Below, in pieces: positions 26,546 through 35,196 of a stretch of 64,000 nucleotides of DNA. Position 1 is the stretch's first letter. Every line of letters starts with the position of its first letter. This DNA comes from Zunongwangia pacifica (lineage in GTDB: Bacteria > Bacteroidota > Bacteroidia > Flavobacteriales > Flavobacteriaceae), in contig NZ_JAKHSK010000005.1 in assembly GCF_023499215.1 (NCBI RefSeq), positions 149,438 through 213,437 on the forward strand, given 5' to 3'. A program made the position numbers and the translations under genes. The notes under the pieces are model-generated. The model ran no database searches. It saw only the letters and a program-made list of their open reading frames with translations, and was not told the origin of the DNA.

Positions 26546-26574
26546 AACCAACTACAAGGTTTGAGATTTCATGA

Positions 26575-29301
26575 TTAAGAGGTTTTTAACTCTTTAGGAG
26601 AAATACCATATTCCTTCTTAAAAGATGTTGAAAAATATCCCGGGGAGGAATAGCCAACTTCATAAGCAATCTCAGAAATATTTAGTTTTGAATTCTGGAG
26701 TAAATTTTTTGCTTTTTTAAGGCGTAGCGAATTAATGTACTCATTAACACTCACACCTAACAGGGCTTTTACTTTTCTATACAATTGCACTCGGGAGATC
26801 TCTAAACTACATGCAAGATCTTCTACAGTAAAGCCTGAATTCTTAAGGTTAGCATCAATGAGGGCATTAAGCTCTTTAAGAAAAAATTGCTCGGCACCGG
26901 CAAAGTTCTCGCCATTCACTTTATCTATACGGTTGGTATAATAATATCGCAGTTTTTCCCGATTAAATAATGCCGATTTAATGGACTCCATTAAGATCTG
27001 ATTATTGAAAGGCTTAGTAATATAAGTATCTGCCCCTGCTTTTAAGGCTTTAAGCCTCGATTCCTTATCACTTAAAGCAGTTAAAATTATAGTAGGAATA
27101 TGGGAAGTTCGCAGATCGTTCTTTAACTCCCGGCATATCTGAAATCCATCTTTATCTGGCAGGTTAATATCACATATCATCACATCTGGAATAACTTCAA
27201 GGGCTTTTTCAACACCATCCACGCCGTCAGAAACATAAACCTTATATTCTGAGCTTAATTTTTTCTGAAGCAAAAAGGAGAGTTCAAGATTGTCTTCAAT
27301 GATCAATACCGATTCCGCATTTTCCCTTAAGTTTTTATTACCATCTATCTCTTCAGGAACTAGATTCTCCACCCGGTTCCTCTCATAAGAGGTATCCATT
27401 CCCTTTTGAACTTCAGAAATAACATACTCTTTTAAATGAACATTACCTTTTAATAGCGAAATTTTAAATTCGGCTCCCTGGTTGGAAGAAACACTAATAT
27501 TCCCTTTATGCAATTCCACAAACTGGCGTGTAATATAAAGCCCAATACCAGAACTGGGCCTGGTATTGTTACTAGCCTGCATGTACGGATCGAAAATACT
27601 TTGAAATTCTTCTTTCGGAATCCCTATACCGGAGTCTTTAAACAAAATTTCAATTTTTTCTTCTTTCTCTTCTATTGTAATATGAACTTTTCCATTTTTA
27701 GGAGTAAACTTAAAGGCATTAGAAAGGATATTAAAAAAGACTTTATCCATCATTTCCCTATCTAGATAAAGCTCAAGATTTTCGCTTTTATAGGAAAATT
27801 TAAGCTCAATAGATTTTTTAAGCGCTTCACTTTTGAAATTATCAACTATATTTTTAAGAAAAGGAACAATTTTGGTTTTTGTAACCCTTAAATCGAAACT
27901 GCCATTTTCGATTTTCCTGAAATCCAACAGCTCGTTAATAAGACGTAGCAATCTTTTGGAATTATTTATGATAAGATTGGTCTCATAAGAGATTTCCTGA
28001 GATTCTTTTGAAGGACGTTCGGCTATTGAATCAATTGAACTGGTAATAAGCGTTAATGGTGTTTTGAATTCATGCGACAAGGCTGTGAAAAAATTGATCT
28101 TACTTTCATTAGAAAGCTTCAATTTTTCTGCGAACTCCTCAATTTTATTTCGCTGCGCTCGTATCTCTGTATTACTCGATTCCAGATTTCTTTTATGCTT
28201 CCTAAGCTTAACAACCAGATAAATACTCCATACACTTAGTATTAAAAGCAGGACTAATAAAAATATCATTAACTGGATAAGCTTTGATTGCGAATTGTAG
28301 GTATTAATTTGTTTATCGATTACTTCCTGTTGGTGCTCAATATCATTCTGCTGTTGGTTCATTTTATCGAACTGGTTCTTCATGATCCCAACATTTACAG
28401 AATCTATAATAACCGTCTTCAGTATATTATTCTTTTCAATACTTTCATGGCTCATCAACTCTTCAGCTAATTTTATAGCTTCCATACCGCCGGTAGGATA
28501 AAGGACTGTGGCCGATAGAATACGATCTTTCACTAACTGAATTCCTCCATTAGGGCCAAAAAGTCCGTCTACTCCAATAATATGGATATCATCTTCCAGA
28601 GATTTCTCTTTTACCACCTCCCAGGCTCCCAGGGCCATTCGGTCATTATGTGCAAAAATGTACTTTGGGATTTCGGTGGAATCTAAAAGCTTTGATAATT
28701 CCTCTTTTATGGAAGCTTTTTCCCAATCGCCTTTAATGATATGAGATATGGTTAAATTAGGAATCTGATTTATCGCCTTTCTAAAGCCTTCACTTCTTTC
28801 ATGGGCAGGCGAAGATCCTTCCTGACCGGTAATTTCTATGATTTCAGCGGGTTCACCTGAATGGGAAATGATATATTTTGCGGCATTGCGTCCCACTTCT
28901 ACATTATTTGCACCAATATAAGCTGTAAAATTGCTCCCATCTATTTTTCTATCGATAACAATAGTTGGGATGCCTGCATCCATCGCCTTTTCTATAACAG
29001 TAGTAATGGGATTAGACTGGATAGGAGACACAATAAGCACATCTACATCGTCTTTAATAAATCCTTCTATCTGCTTAACCTGTTGGGCAACACTGTTTTC
29101 AGCATCCTTAATTTCAAGAACAATTTCTGGGTGAAGCGAAGCTTCCAGTTGCATGGATTTATTCATCTCACGGCGCCAATTGTCTGTTGTCATCGCTTGC
29201 GAAAAACCAATTCTATAGTTCTCCTCACTATGTTGTTGATTGCACGAAAGGAATAAGAGGAAAAAAATGGTAAGAAAAAAAAACTTAATTAAAGGCTTCA
29301 T
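26575..29301 (-). CDS. Hybrid two-component regulator of the fructan locus, periplasmic sugar-binding type
   Basis: 908 residues in one chain. A signal with a possible lipobox (LLFLSC, Cys20) is followed by a periplasmic-binding-protein type I domain (about 30-310), resembling ribose/fructose binding proteins. A membrane helix lies at 342-364, a histidine kinase with ALSHEFKTPLTLI (H410), an ATPase domain (about 510-615, with DSGIGIP), a receiver domain (664-775, phospho-acceptor D711, K763), and an AraC-type DNA-binding domain (about 825-905). The layout equals that of the Bacteroides fructan regulator BT1754, which senses fructose in the periplasm. Divergent from nothing; it reads into the PUL after an inverted repeat. 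Fructose sensing is by analogy. Confidence 0.94.
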   Translation of the reverse strand: MKPLIKFFFLTIFFLLFLSCNQQHSEENYRIGFSQAMTTDNWRREMNKSMQLEASLHPEIVLEIKDAENSVAQQVKQIEGFIKDDVDVLIVSPIQSNPITTVIEKAMDAGIPTIVIDRKIDGSNFTAYIGANNVEVGRNAAKYIISHSGEPAEIIEITGQEGSSPAHERSEGFRKAINQIPNLTISHIIKGDWEKASIKEELSKLLDSTEIPKYIFAHNDRMALGAWEVVKEKSLEDDIHIIGVDGLFGPNGGIQLVKDRILSATVLYPTGGMEAIKLAEELMSHESIEKNNILKTVIIDSVNVGIMKNQFDKMNQQQNDIEHQQEVIDKQINTYNSQSKLIQLMIFLLVLLLILSVWSIYLVVKLRKHKRNLESSNTEIRAQRNKIEEFAEKLKLSNESKINFFTALSHEFKTPLTLITSSIDSIAERPSKESQEISYETNLIINNSKRLLRLINELLDFRKIENGSFDLRVTKTKIVPFLKNIVDNFKSEALKKSIELKFSYKSENLELYLDREMMDKVFFNILSNAFKFTPKNGKVHITIEEKEEKIEILFKDSGIGIPKEEFQSIFDPYMQASNNTRPSSGIGLYITRQFVELHKGNISVSSNQGAEFKISLLKGNVHLKEYVISEVQKGMDTSYERNRVENLVPEEIDGNKNLRENAESVLIIEDNLELSFLLQKKLSSEYKVYVSDGVDGVEKALEVIPDVMICDINLPDKDGFQICRELKNDLRTSHIPTIILTALSDKESRLKALKAGADTYITKPFNNQILMESIKSALFNREKLRYYYTNRIDKVNGENFAGAEQFFLKELNALIDANLKNSGFTVEDLACSLEISRVQLYRKVKALLGVSVNEYINSLRLKKAKNLLQNSKLNISEIAYEVGYSSPGYFSTSFKKEYGISPKELKTS

Positions 29302-29444
29302 TGATTAGTAGTTAACAAGCTTCTAAAATAAAATTTAAAAATTGTTTAACAACAAAAAGCACTGTCTAATTGATTTCTCTATAAATTAATCACAATTTTT
29401 GCTTAAACACAACTTGTAGGATTGATCATTGTTAACAAAAAAAC

Positions 29445-29481
29445 AAAGCCCCGTTATCATTACGATACGGGGCTTTTTAGC
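29445..29481. terminator. Terminator after tRNA-Ser; second copy of the 37-base repeat
   Basis: Identical in 36 of 37 bases to 17318-17354. It begins immediately after the tRNA 3' end (minus strand) and can terminate both the tRNA transcript and anything coming the other way. Together the two copies bracket the fructan locus precisely. Confidence 0.9.
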
Positions 29482-29565
29482 GGAGAAAGAGGGATTCGAA
29501 CCCCCGGAGGTGTGACCCTCAACGGTTTTCAAGACCGCCGCATTCGACCACTCTGCCATTTCTCC
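29481..29565 (-). tRNA. tRNA-Ser (anticodon UGA)
   Basis: The minus strand gives a class II tRNA: acceptor stem GGAGAAA with TTTCTCC, D-arm with AGAGTGGTCGAATGC, anticodon loop CTTGAAA with anticodon TGA, a long variable arm, and the T-arm GGGGGTTCGAATCCCTC. The discriminator is G, as expected for serine. CCA is not encoded. It lies between the fructan regulator gene and the SGNH hydrolase gene, with its terminator directly downstream. Confidence 0.97.
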
Positions 29566-29737
29566 TTAGCGGATGCAAATATAGAAAGCTTTTTCATTTC
29601 TACACAATAAAAATTCAATAATTTTTTATCGATTTTTTAGGACACTGATATTCAATAAAAAACAATGCTGTTTTTGTAGAATATTCATATACCTTTCGCC
29701 TTTTCGTTACATTTACAATTCAAAAATTAACAAGATC

Positions 29738-30445
29738 ATGAAATTAAAGCATTTATTGCATCTAGGATTGCTTTGCTTAAGCACCGGAGTCTTTTCACAA
29801 AACGAACAATACAAAGAACTTATGAGTCAGGATTGGCCAAATCTAAAGCGATATCGGGAAGCTAACGAGCAGGTAAAACAAGAAAATAAAGCGGTTACTG
29901 CCGTTTTTATGGGAAATTCGATTACCCAGGGCTGGTACGATCAGCATCCCGATTTCTTTAAAGAAAACAATTATATAGGTCGTGGCATTGGCGGCCAAAC
30001 CACTCCGCAAATGCTTATCAGGTTCACACCAGATGTGATCGACCTACAACCAAAAGTAGTGGTGATCCTTGCCGGCACCAACGACATTGCGGGAAATACC
30101 GGATTTTCTTCTGTAAAAATGATTACCGATAATATTAAAGCCATGGCACAACTGGCAACAGCTAATAATATTAAGGTGGTACTGAGTTCTATACTGCCGG
30201 TTTACGATTATCCATGGCGCCCGGGATTAGAACCGATAGCTAAAATTACTGAAGTAAATAACTGGTTAAAATCTTATGCCGAAGAAAATAATCATGTGTA
30301 TCTGGATTATTTTCCTGCAATGGCCAACGAGCAACAGGGCATGAAAAAAGAATATGCTTCAGATGGTGTGCATCCTACTTCAGCAGGTTATGATGTTATG
30401 GAACCCCTGGTTAAAGAAGCCATTGAAAAAGCATTGAAACAATAA
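29738..30445 (+). CDS. SGNH/GDSL-family hydrolase (acetylhydrolase-like), exported
   Basis: 235 residues with a signal peptide ending STGVFSQ (residue 21). The SGNH blocks are visible: FMGNSITQGW (block I, catalytic serine), GRGIGGQTTPQM (block II, glycine), LAGTNDIAG (block III, asparagine) and SDGVHPTSAGY (block V, aspartate and histidine). Members are esterases or acetylhydrolases acting on sugar or lipid acyl esters. The layout resembles the platelet-activating-factor-acetylhydrolase-like enzymes common in Bacteroidota. The gene stands alone downstream of the tRNA, with a peptidase gene 98 bases further on the same strand. The natural substrate is unknown. Confidence 0.92.
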   Translation: MKLKHLLHLGLLCLSTGVFSQNEQYKELMSQDWPNLKRYREANEQVKQENKAVTAVFMGNSITQGWYDQHPDFFKENNYIGRGIGGQTTPQMLIRFTPDVIDLQPKVVVILAGTNDIAGNTGFSSVKMITDNIKAMAQLATANNIKVVLSSILPVYDYPWRPGLEPIAKITEVNNWLKSYAEENNHVYLDYFPAMANEQQGMKKEYASDGVHPTSAGYDVMEPLVKEAIEKALKQ

Positions 30446-30543
30446 CTTCAGAACCGATTCCGAAGAAAAAAACATGCTGAAGTACTTAATTTGAGATAAA
30501 CTACTATATTGTGCAACCGTATATTTAAATTCGATAAATTCAC

Positions 30544-31548
30544 ATGAAAAAATTATTAGTATTTGCCCTAACTGCCAGTTTAGTTGCCTGCGGCGCTCAT
30601 CAAAAAGATGTAGATAATGCCGATCCAATGAAATATGCTGAAACCATTACCCCTTCAGATCTTAAAGAACGCGTTTATATTTTTGCCAGTGATGAGTTTG
30701 AAGGTCGTGAAACGGGAGAACCGGGACAGAAAAAAGCTGCAGAATATTTAAAAGAACAATATAAAAAGTTTGATATTCCATCGGCTTTAGGTGGCGACGA
30801 TTACTTTCAGGAAGTCCCAAAAAGTTACTTTAGGGGAGACACTAAAGCTTCAGAAAATGTAGTGGCTTTTATTAAAGGAAGCGAAAAACCAGAAGAAATA
30901 TTGGTCATTTCTTCACACTATGATCACGTAGGGATGGATAAAGATGGTAACGTATTTAACGGTGCCGATGATGATGCTTCAGGGACAATGGGCGTGGTAG
31001 AAATCGCTCAGGCATTTTCTAAAGCCGTAAAAGATGGTTACACTCCTAAACGGTCTATTCTTTTTCTTAACAACACTGGAGAAGAAAAAGGCCTTGTAGG
31101 ATCTAAATTTTATACCGATAATCCTATTTTCCCTTTAGAAGAAACCGTAGCAAACCTTAATATCGATATGATTGGTCGTATTGATCCTGATCATGAAGGT
31201 AACGACAACTATATTTATCTTATAGGAAGTGATAAACTAAGTACAGAACTACACGAACTTAGTGAAGAAGTAAATTCTAAATACATGAATTTAGATTTAG
31301 ATTATACCTATAACGATGAAAACGACCCAAACCGTTTTTATTACCGAAGTGACCATTACAACTTTGCCAAAAACAATGTTCCGGTAATCTTCTATTTTAA
31401 CGGAGTTCATGCCGATTATCACAAAATCACCGATACACCAGATAAAATCAATTACGAAGCATTATCAAAAAGAGCCCAATTAGTTTTCTTAACTGCCTGG
31501 GAAATTGCTAACCGTGATGAGCGTTTAGTAGTAGATAAAGCCGAATAA
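30544..31548 (+). CDS. M28-family aminopeptidase, lipoprotein
   Basis: 334 residues. The signal ends ASLVAC (Cys16), a lipobox. Zinc peptidase family M28 marks: SSHYDHVG (first zinc-ligand histidine), NGADDDASGTMG (bridging aspartate), NNTGEEKGLVGS (catalytic glutamate pair), NLNIDMIG and RSDHYNFAKNNVP (last ligand histidine). It binds two zinc ions and removes N-terminal residues from peptides in the periplasm or outside. It probably forms a unit with the SGNH hydrolase gene 98 bases upstream. A terminator follows immediately. Confidence 0.94.
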   Translation: MKKLLVFALTASLVACGAHQKDVDNADPMKYAETITPSDLKERVYIFASDEFEGRETGEPGQKKAAEYLKEQYKKFDIPSALGGDDYFQEVPKSYFRGDTKASENVVAFIKGSEKPEEILVISSHYDHVGMDKDGNVFNGADDDASGTMGVVEIAQAFSKAVKDGYTPKRSILFLNNTGEEKGLVGSKFYTDNPIFPLEETVANLNIDMIGRIDPDHEGNDNYIYLIGSDKLSTELHELSEEVNSKYMNLDLDYTYNDENDPNRFYYRSDHYNFAKNNVPVIFYFNGVHADYHKITDTPDKINYEALSKRAQLVFLTAWEIANRDERLVVDKAE

Positions 31549-31568
31549 TTTTTTCTTCGGAAAACACC

Positions 31569-31600
31569 AAAAATCCTCGTGAACTTCATGAGGATTTTTT
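31569..31600 (+). terminator. Terminator after the M28 peptidase gene
   Basis: AAAAATCCTC (31569-31578) pairs with GAGGATTTTT (31590-31599), with further pairing inside (TGAA/TTCA). It ends in six T. It lies 20 bases after the stop. Confidence 0.88.
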
Positions 31601-32051
31601 GGTTTTAGGTGTTTGGTCATTTGGAATTTTTGAGGTGCAGAAAGATAAGATCAGTGGTAATTGATAACTGAGTTAAAGCATAGAAAATAGAAGAGAGGCA
31701 AGAGTCGGGAAGCAGGACTATTAATTTTGAATGATGAATTTTGAATTTTGAATGACTTTATACTTTATACCCTAAAATGTATAATGTATATTGAAAACAG
31801 ACTTCTTGATACAACATCTTTTTGAACCTTGAACTTTTAAACTTTGAGCGATATTGGTTGATTGAGATTTCTCGATGCGTCACTCGCGAAATGACAGTAT
31901 CCTGAGAACTGATTACTGTTTATTGTTTATTGTTTATTGAAAACTGCGATATAGAGATTTCTCCATTACGCTACGCTTCACCTGCCTGCCGGCTGGCAGG
32001 GTCGAAATGACAAAAATTGATAATTGATAATTGTTAATTGCTAACTGAAAA
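31601..32051. repeat. Intergenic repeat zone: simple repeats and GAGATTTCTC...GAAATGAC units
   Basis: This 450-base gene-free stretch holds short direct repeats (GAATTTTGAATGA-type at about 31723-31755, GTTTATT three times at 31918-31939, AATTGATAATTG-type at about 32007-32040). It also holds two units that begin GAGATTTCTC and end GAAATGAC (31864-31895 and 31954-32011). The second contains the CCTGCCTGCCGGCTGGCAGG hairpin. Related units occur at 35053-35164. No coding frame is convincing. Confidence 0.7.
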
Positions 32052-32696
32052 CTAATTCTTATCCTCTAAAAGTGGAACAAAACGAAATTCCCCAAACTCG
32101 GTTTTATCGAATTCGGTGGGAGATTTTCGTACAAAAAGGGTCATAATCTGTACCTCTTCTCCAACAGGGATCACCAACCTGCCCCCTACTTTTAATTGTC
32201 CCAGCAAGTCTTTTGGGACAAAAGGTGCACCGGCAGTAACAATAATCTTATCAAAAGGCGCATACGCGGGCAAACCTTTATAGCCATCACCAAAACTAAG
32301 GTGTTTAGGACGATAGCCGATTTTGCTTAAAAACACCTTGGTTTTTTTATATAATTCCCTTTGGCGTTCAATACTGTAAACTCGGGCACCAAGCTCACAC
32401 AAAACGGCAGTTTGGTAGCCACTACCCGTCCCGATTTCAAGCACGTTTTCTCCCTCTTTAATTTCTAAAAGTTCACTCTGAAAAGCTACGGTATAAGGTT
32501 GCGAAATAGTTTGATCGGCCGCAATGGGAAAGGCTTTATCCTGGTAAGCATGATCCTCAAAACTACTATCCATAAAAAGGTGACGTGGAATTTTACCAAT
32601 CGCCTGTAAAACCCTGCGATCCTGTATTCCTTTTTTGGTGATAACTTCAACCAGTTGTTGTCTTTTTCCTTTATGTCTAAAAGTATCTTTGTACAA
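32052..32696 (-). CDS. pcm: Protein-L-isoaspartate O-methyltransferase
   Basis: 214 residues, normal for Pcm. The family features are the SAM motif VLEIGTGSGYQTAVL, the isoaspartate region QTISQPYTVAFQSELL, IPRHLF early on, and DKIIVTAGAPFVP, LKVGGRLVIPVG in the C-terminal half. It repairs isoaspartyl residues in damaged proteins using S-adenosylmethionine in the cytoplasm. The start is TTG at 32696 (YKDTFRHKGKRQQLV follows), since no ATG precedes the conserved region closely. The neighbours are unrelated in function: an oxidoreductase gene diverges from it 242 bases away. Confidence 0.94.
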   Translation of the reverse strand: MYKDTFRHKGKRQQLVEVITKKGIQDRRVLQAIGKIPRHLFMDSSFEDHAYQDKAFPIAADQTISQPYTVAFQSELLEIKEGENVLEIGTGSGYQTAVLCELGARVYSIERQRELYKKTKVFLSKIGYRPKHLSFGDGYKGLPAYAPFDKIIVTAGAPFVPKDLLGQLKVGGRLVIPVGEEVQIMTLFVRKSPTEFDKTEFGEFRFVPLLEDKN

Positions 32697-32914
32697 TTTC
32701 CAGTAGTTTTTTATTGATTATTTTACCTAAAATCGGGTTTAAAAGCTAAGAATTTATTTCTGAAATTTCCTTTTCAATTAGCTGAAATCCGACTTAAAAA
32801 AGCATGTTTTAAATAGTAATGAGCACACAAAAATAGGGAAAGCAAACCTATTGCTCCAAGCAAAACCGGGGATGATATTAAGATAAAAATATAATCTGTT
32901 TACAATCAAAATAG

Positions 32915-32922
32915 TATTTTTG
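32915..32922 (+). promoter_or_regulatory. Bacteroidota -7 box before the Gfo/Idh gene
   Basis: TATTTTTG fits TAnnTTTG exactly and lies 16 bases before the ATG at 32939, giving a leader of roughly ten bases. The -33 element is weak (CTGTTTAC region near 32896-32903). Confidence 0.5.
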
Positions 32923-32938
32923 TGAAAAATCGAAGCTT

Positions 32939-33898
32939 ATGCTTAAAGTTGGGGTACTGGGTGCCGGCCACCTGGGTAAAATCCATTTAAAATTACTCAA
33001 TCAATCTTCAAAATATAACCTTGTGGGCTTTTACGATGCCGATAAGGAAAATTCAGAAAAAGTTGCTGCCGAATTTGGTTACACCGCTTACCACGATCTG
33101 GATCAGCTTATTGCCGATGTAGATGTGGTAGATGTAGTGACACCTACGCTTGCTCATTTTGATGTCGCAAAAAAGGTGATTTCAGCAAAAAAACATCTGT
33201 TTATAGAAAAACCAATCACCAACACTTTCGAGGAAGCCCAAGAACTTATAAAAATGGCTTCAGAAAATGGCGTAAAAGGACAGGTTGGGCATGTAGAGCG
33301 CTTTAACCCTGCTTTTAGATCTGTGGTAGATCGTATCGAAAACCCGATGTTTATCGAAGCGCATCGTTTGGCAGAATTTAATCCGCGCGGTACCGATGTT
33401 CCCGTGGTATTAGATTTAATGATCCACGATATCGATGCGATTTTAAGCGTGGTAAAATCTGAAGTAAAAAGCATTAATGCCAGCGGTGTTTCTGTTATTA
33501 GCGATACGCCAGATATTGCCAATGCACGCATCGAATTTGAAAACGGATGCGTTGCCAACCTAACCGCAAGCCGAATTTCGATGAAAAACATGCGTAAATC
33601 CAGGTTTTTTCAGAGAGATGCTTATATCTCGGTCGATTTTTTAGAGAAAAAATGCGAGGTTGTAAAAATGAAAGATGCCCCGGCAGAACCCGATGAATTT
33701 GCCATGATCTTACAAAATGCCGAAGGTGTTAAAAAACAAATTTATTACGATAATCCATCGGTTTCCCCAAATAATGCCATCCTGGATGAGCTGGAAACTT
33801 TTGCCGATGCGATTACTAACAATACTACCCCGATCGTGACTTTAGAACAGGGCGCAAAAGCGCTTAAGATCGCCAAAGCGGTGATCGCTAATTTTTAA
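32939..33898 (+). CDS. Gfo/Idh/MocA-family NAD(P)-dependent oxidoreductase
   Basis: 319 residues. The N-terminal Rossmann fold shows GVLGAGHLGKIHLKLL. The EKP motif FIEKPITNTF, which carries the catalytic lysine, is near residue 92, and GHVERFNPAF follows at about 120. The second domain has the expected beta-sheet pattern. Family members reduce or oxidise sugars and related compounds. Substrate not evident. It is followed 22 bases later by a 3-hydroxybutyryl-CoA dehydrogenase gene, so they are probably cotranscribed, a pair often seen in Flavobacteriaceae. Confidence 0.9.
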   Translation: MLKVGVLGAGHLGKIHLKLLNQSSKYNLVGFYDADKENSEKVAAEFGYTAYHDLDQLIADVDVVDVVTPTLAHFDVAKKVISAKKHLFIEKPITNTFEEAQELIKMASENGVKGQVGHVERFNPAFRSVVDRIENPMFIEAHRLAEFNPRGTDVPVVLDLMIHDIDAILSVVKSEVKSINASGVSVISDTPDIANARIEFENGCVANLTASRISMKNMRKSRFFQRDAYISVDFLEKKCEVVKMKDAPAEPDEFAMILQNAEGVKKQIYYDNPSVSPNNAILDELETFADAITNNTTPIVTLEQGAKALKIAKAVIANF

Positions 33899-33920
33899 AC
33901 CACACAAAACGGAATATAGT

Positions 33921-34805
33921 ATGAAAACAATTGCTGTTATTGGGGCAGGAACAATGGGAAACGGAATCGCCCATACTTTTGCCCAATTTGGATTTAAGGT
34001 TAACCTAATTGATATTTCTAAAGAAAACCTTCAAAAAGGAATCGATACGATCACCAAGAATTTAGATCGTATGCTGGCCAAAGAGAAGATTTCTGAAAAA
34101 GATAAACAACAAACTTTAGATAACATTTCAAGTTTTATCGATATTCCTTCAGGAGTTAAAGGAGTTGATCTTGTTATTGAAGCCGCTACCGAAAATGAAG
34201 ACTTAAAGCTAAAGATCTTTAGTCAGTTAAACGATATTTGCGGCGAGAAAGTGATTTTAGCTTCTAATACCTCTTCTATCTCGATTACCAGGATTGCTTC
34301 CGTAGTAAAAAATCAGGAGCGCGTTATTGGGATGCATTTTATGAATCCGGTGCCGATTATGAAATTGGTTGAAATTATTAGAGGATATAATACTTCTGAT
34401 AAGGTGACCGAAACCATTATGAAACTCTCAGAAAAACTGAATAAAGTTCCGGTTGAAGTCAACGATTACCCTGGTTTTGTAGCCAATCGAATCCTAATGC
34501 CAATGATAAACGAAGCCATAGAAACGCTTTACAATGGTGTTGCAGGTGTTTACGAGATCGATACGGTGATGAAACTGGGAATGGCGCATCCTATGGGTCC
34601 TTTACAATTAGCCGATTTTATTGGATTAGATGTATGCCTTTCTATTTTAGAGGTGATGTATAACGGATTCAAAAACCCGAAATACGCTCCGTGCCCGTTA
34701 CTGGTTAATATGGTGCAGGCCGGAAAGATCGGTGTAAAATCCGGGGAAGGATTTTATGACTATTCTGAAAATAAAAAAGCCGAAAAAGTATCTGAGGCCT
34801 TCTAA
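33921..34805 (+). CDS. 3-hydroxybutyryl-CoA dehydrogenase
   Basis: 294 residues. NAD-binding motif VIGAGTMGNGIAHTFAQFGF at residues 5-24; ASNTSSISITRIA and GMHFMNPVPIMKLVEII carry the catalytic serine and histidine; PGFVANRILMPMINEA and the C-terminal domain complete the family. It interconverts 3-hydroxyacyl-CoA and 3-oxoacyl-CoA in fatty-acid or butyrate-type metabolism. The stop codon TAA (34803-34805) lies at the very edge of the MITE-like repeat copy 2, whose left end reads CTAAAAAC. A DUF1015 gene follows about 390 bases later, after a repeat-rich gap. Confidence 0.95.
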   Translation: MKTIAVIGAGTMGNGIAHTFAQFGFKVNLIDISKENLQKGIDTITKNLDRMLAKEKISEKDKQQTLDNISSFIDIPSGVKGVDLVIEAATENEDLKLKIFSQLNDICGEKVILASNTSSISITRIASVVKNQERVIGMHFMNPVPIMKLVEIIRGYNTSDKVTETIMKLSEKLNKVPVEVNDYPGFVANRILMPMINEAIETLYNGVAGVYEIDTVMKLGMAHPMGPLQLADFIGLDVCLSILEVMYNGFKNPKYAPCPLLVNMVQAGKIGVKSGEGFYDYSENKKAEKVSEAF

Positions 34806-34937
34806 AAACTCAATTTTAGTCAACCTGTTCCGATAGCTATCGGAATTGTTTCAGGTTCTCCTAACGATTTTTAAATCAATAAGATGAGATTCTGAAACAA
34901 GTTCAGAATGACGTTTTGGGATATTTTTAGACAGCCT
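34801..34937. repeat. MITE-like dispersed repeat, copy 2
   Basis: Matches copy 1 (9141-9301) over its length: TCTAAAAACTCAATTTTAGTC at the left, the CCGATAGCTATCGG palindrome (34830-34843), AGATGAGATTCTGAAA, TTCAGAATGACGTT and the right end TTTTAGACAGCCT (34925-34937). It lacks the CCTGTCTG hairpin of copy 1. Its left end supplies the stop codon of the preceding gene. Confidence 0.7.
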
Positions 34938-35002
34938 CCCTATTTTTTTTAAACTCTATTAAATTTAAAAATCAGAATATTCCTGCATAAGTTGTGGATG
35001 AG

Positions 35003-35164
35003 ATCCCGGATCAAGTCCGGGATGACGAGCAGATCAAGATTTAAAATAAAATGTCATTTCGACCCTGCCTCGCCGGCAGGCAGATGGAGCGTAGCGGAAT
35101 GGAGAAATCTCAGCTATGAAAAATTTGAGATTTCTCGACTTCATTACATTTCGATTGAAATGAC
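35003..35164. repeat. Repeat cluster: GATCCCGG hairpin and inverted GAGATTTCTC units
   Basis: ATCCCGGA/TCCGGGAT (35003-35010 and 35016-35023) forms a hairpin. GTCATTTCGACC...GAGAAATCTC (35053-35111) is the reverse orientation of the units seen near 32 kb and contains CCTGCCTCGCCGGCAGGCAG. GAGATTTCTCGAC...GAAATGAC (35127-35164) is in the forward orientation, so the pair is head to head. Confidence 0.65.
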
Positions 35165-35196
35165 GCGAAAAAACACTTATAAAAACACCAAAAGAA

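Noticed and set aside
29422..29610. Plus-strand open frame across the tRNA-Ser gene
   Set aside because: It only reads the reverse complement of the tRNA and its terminator.
31918..31939. GTTTATT triplet as a possible origin or iteron
   Set aside because: Only three short units in an AT-rich gap full of similar simple repeats; no replication gene is nearby.
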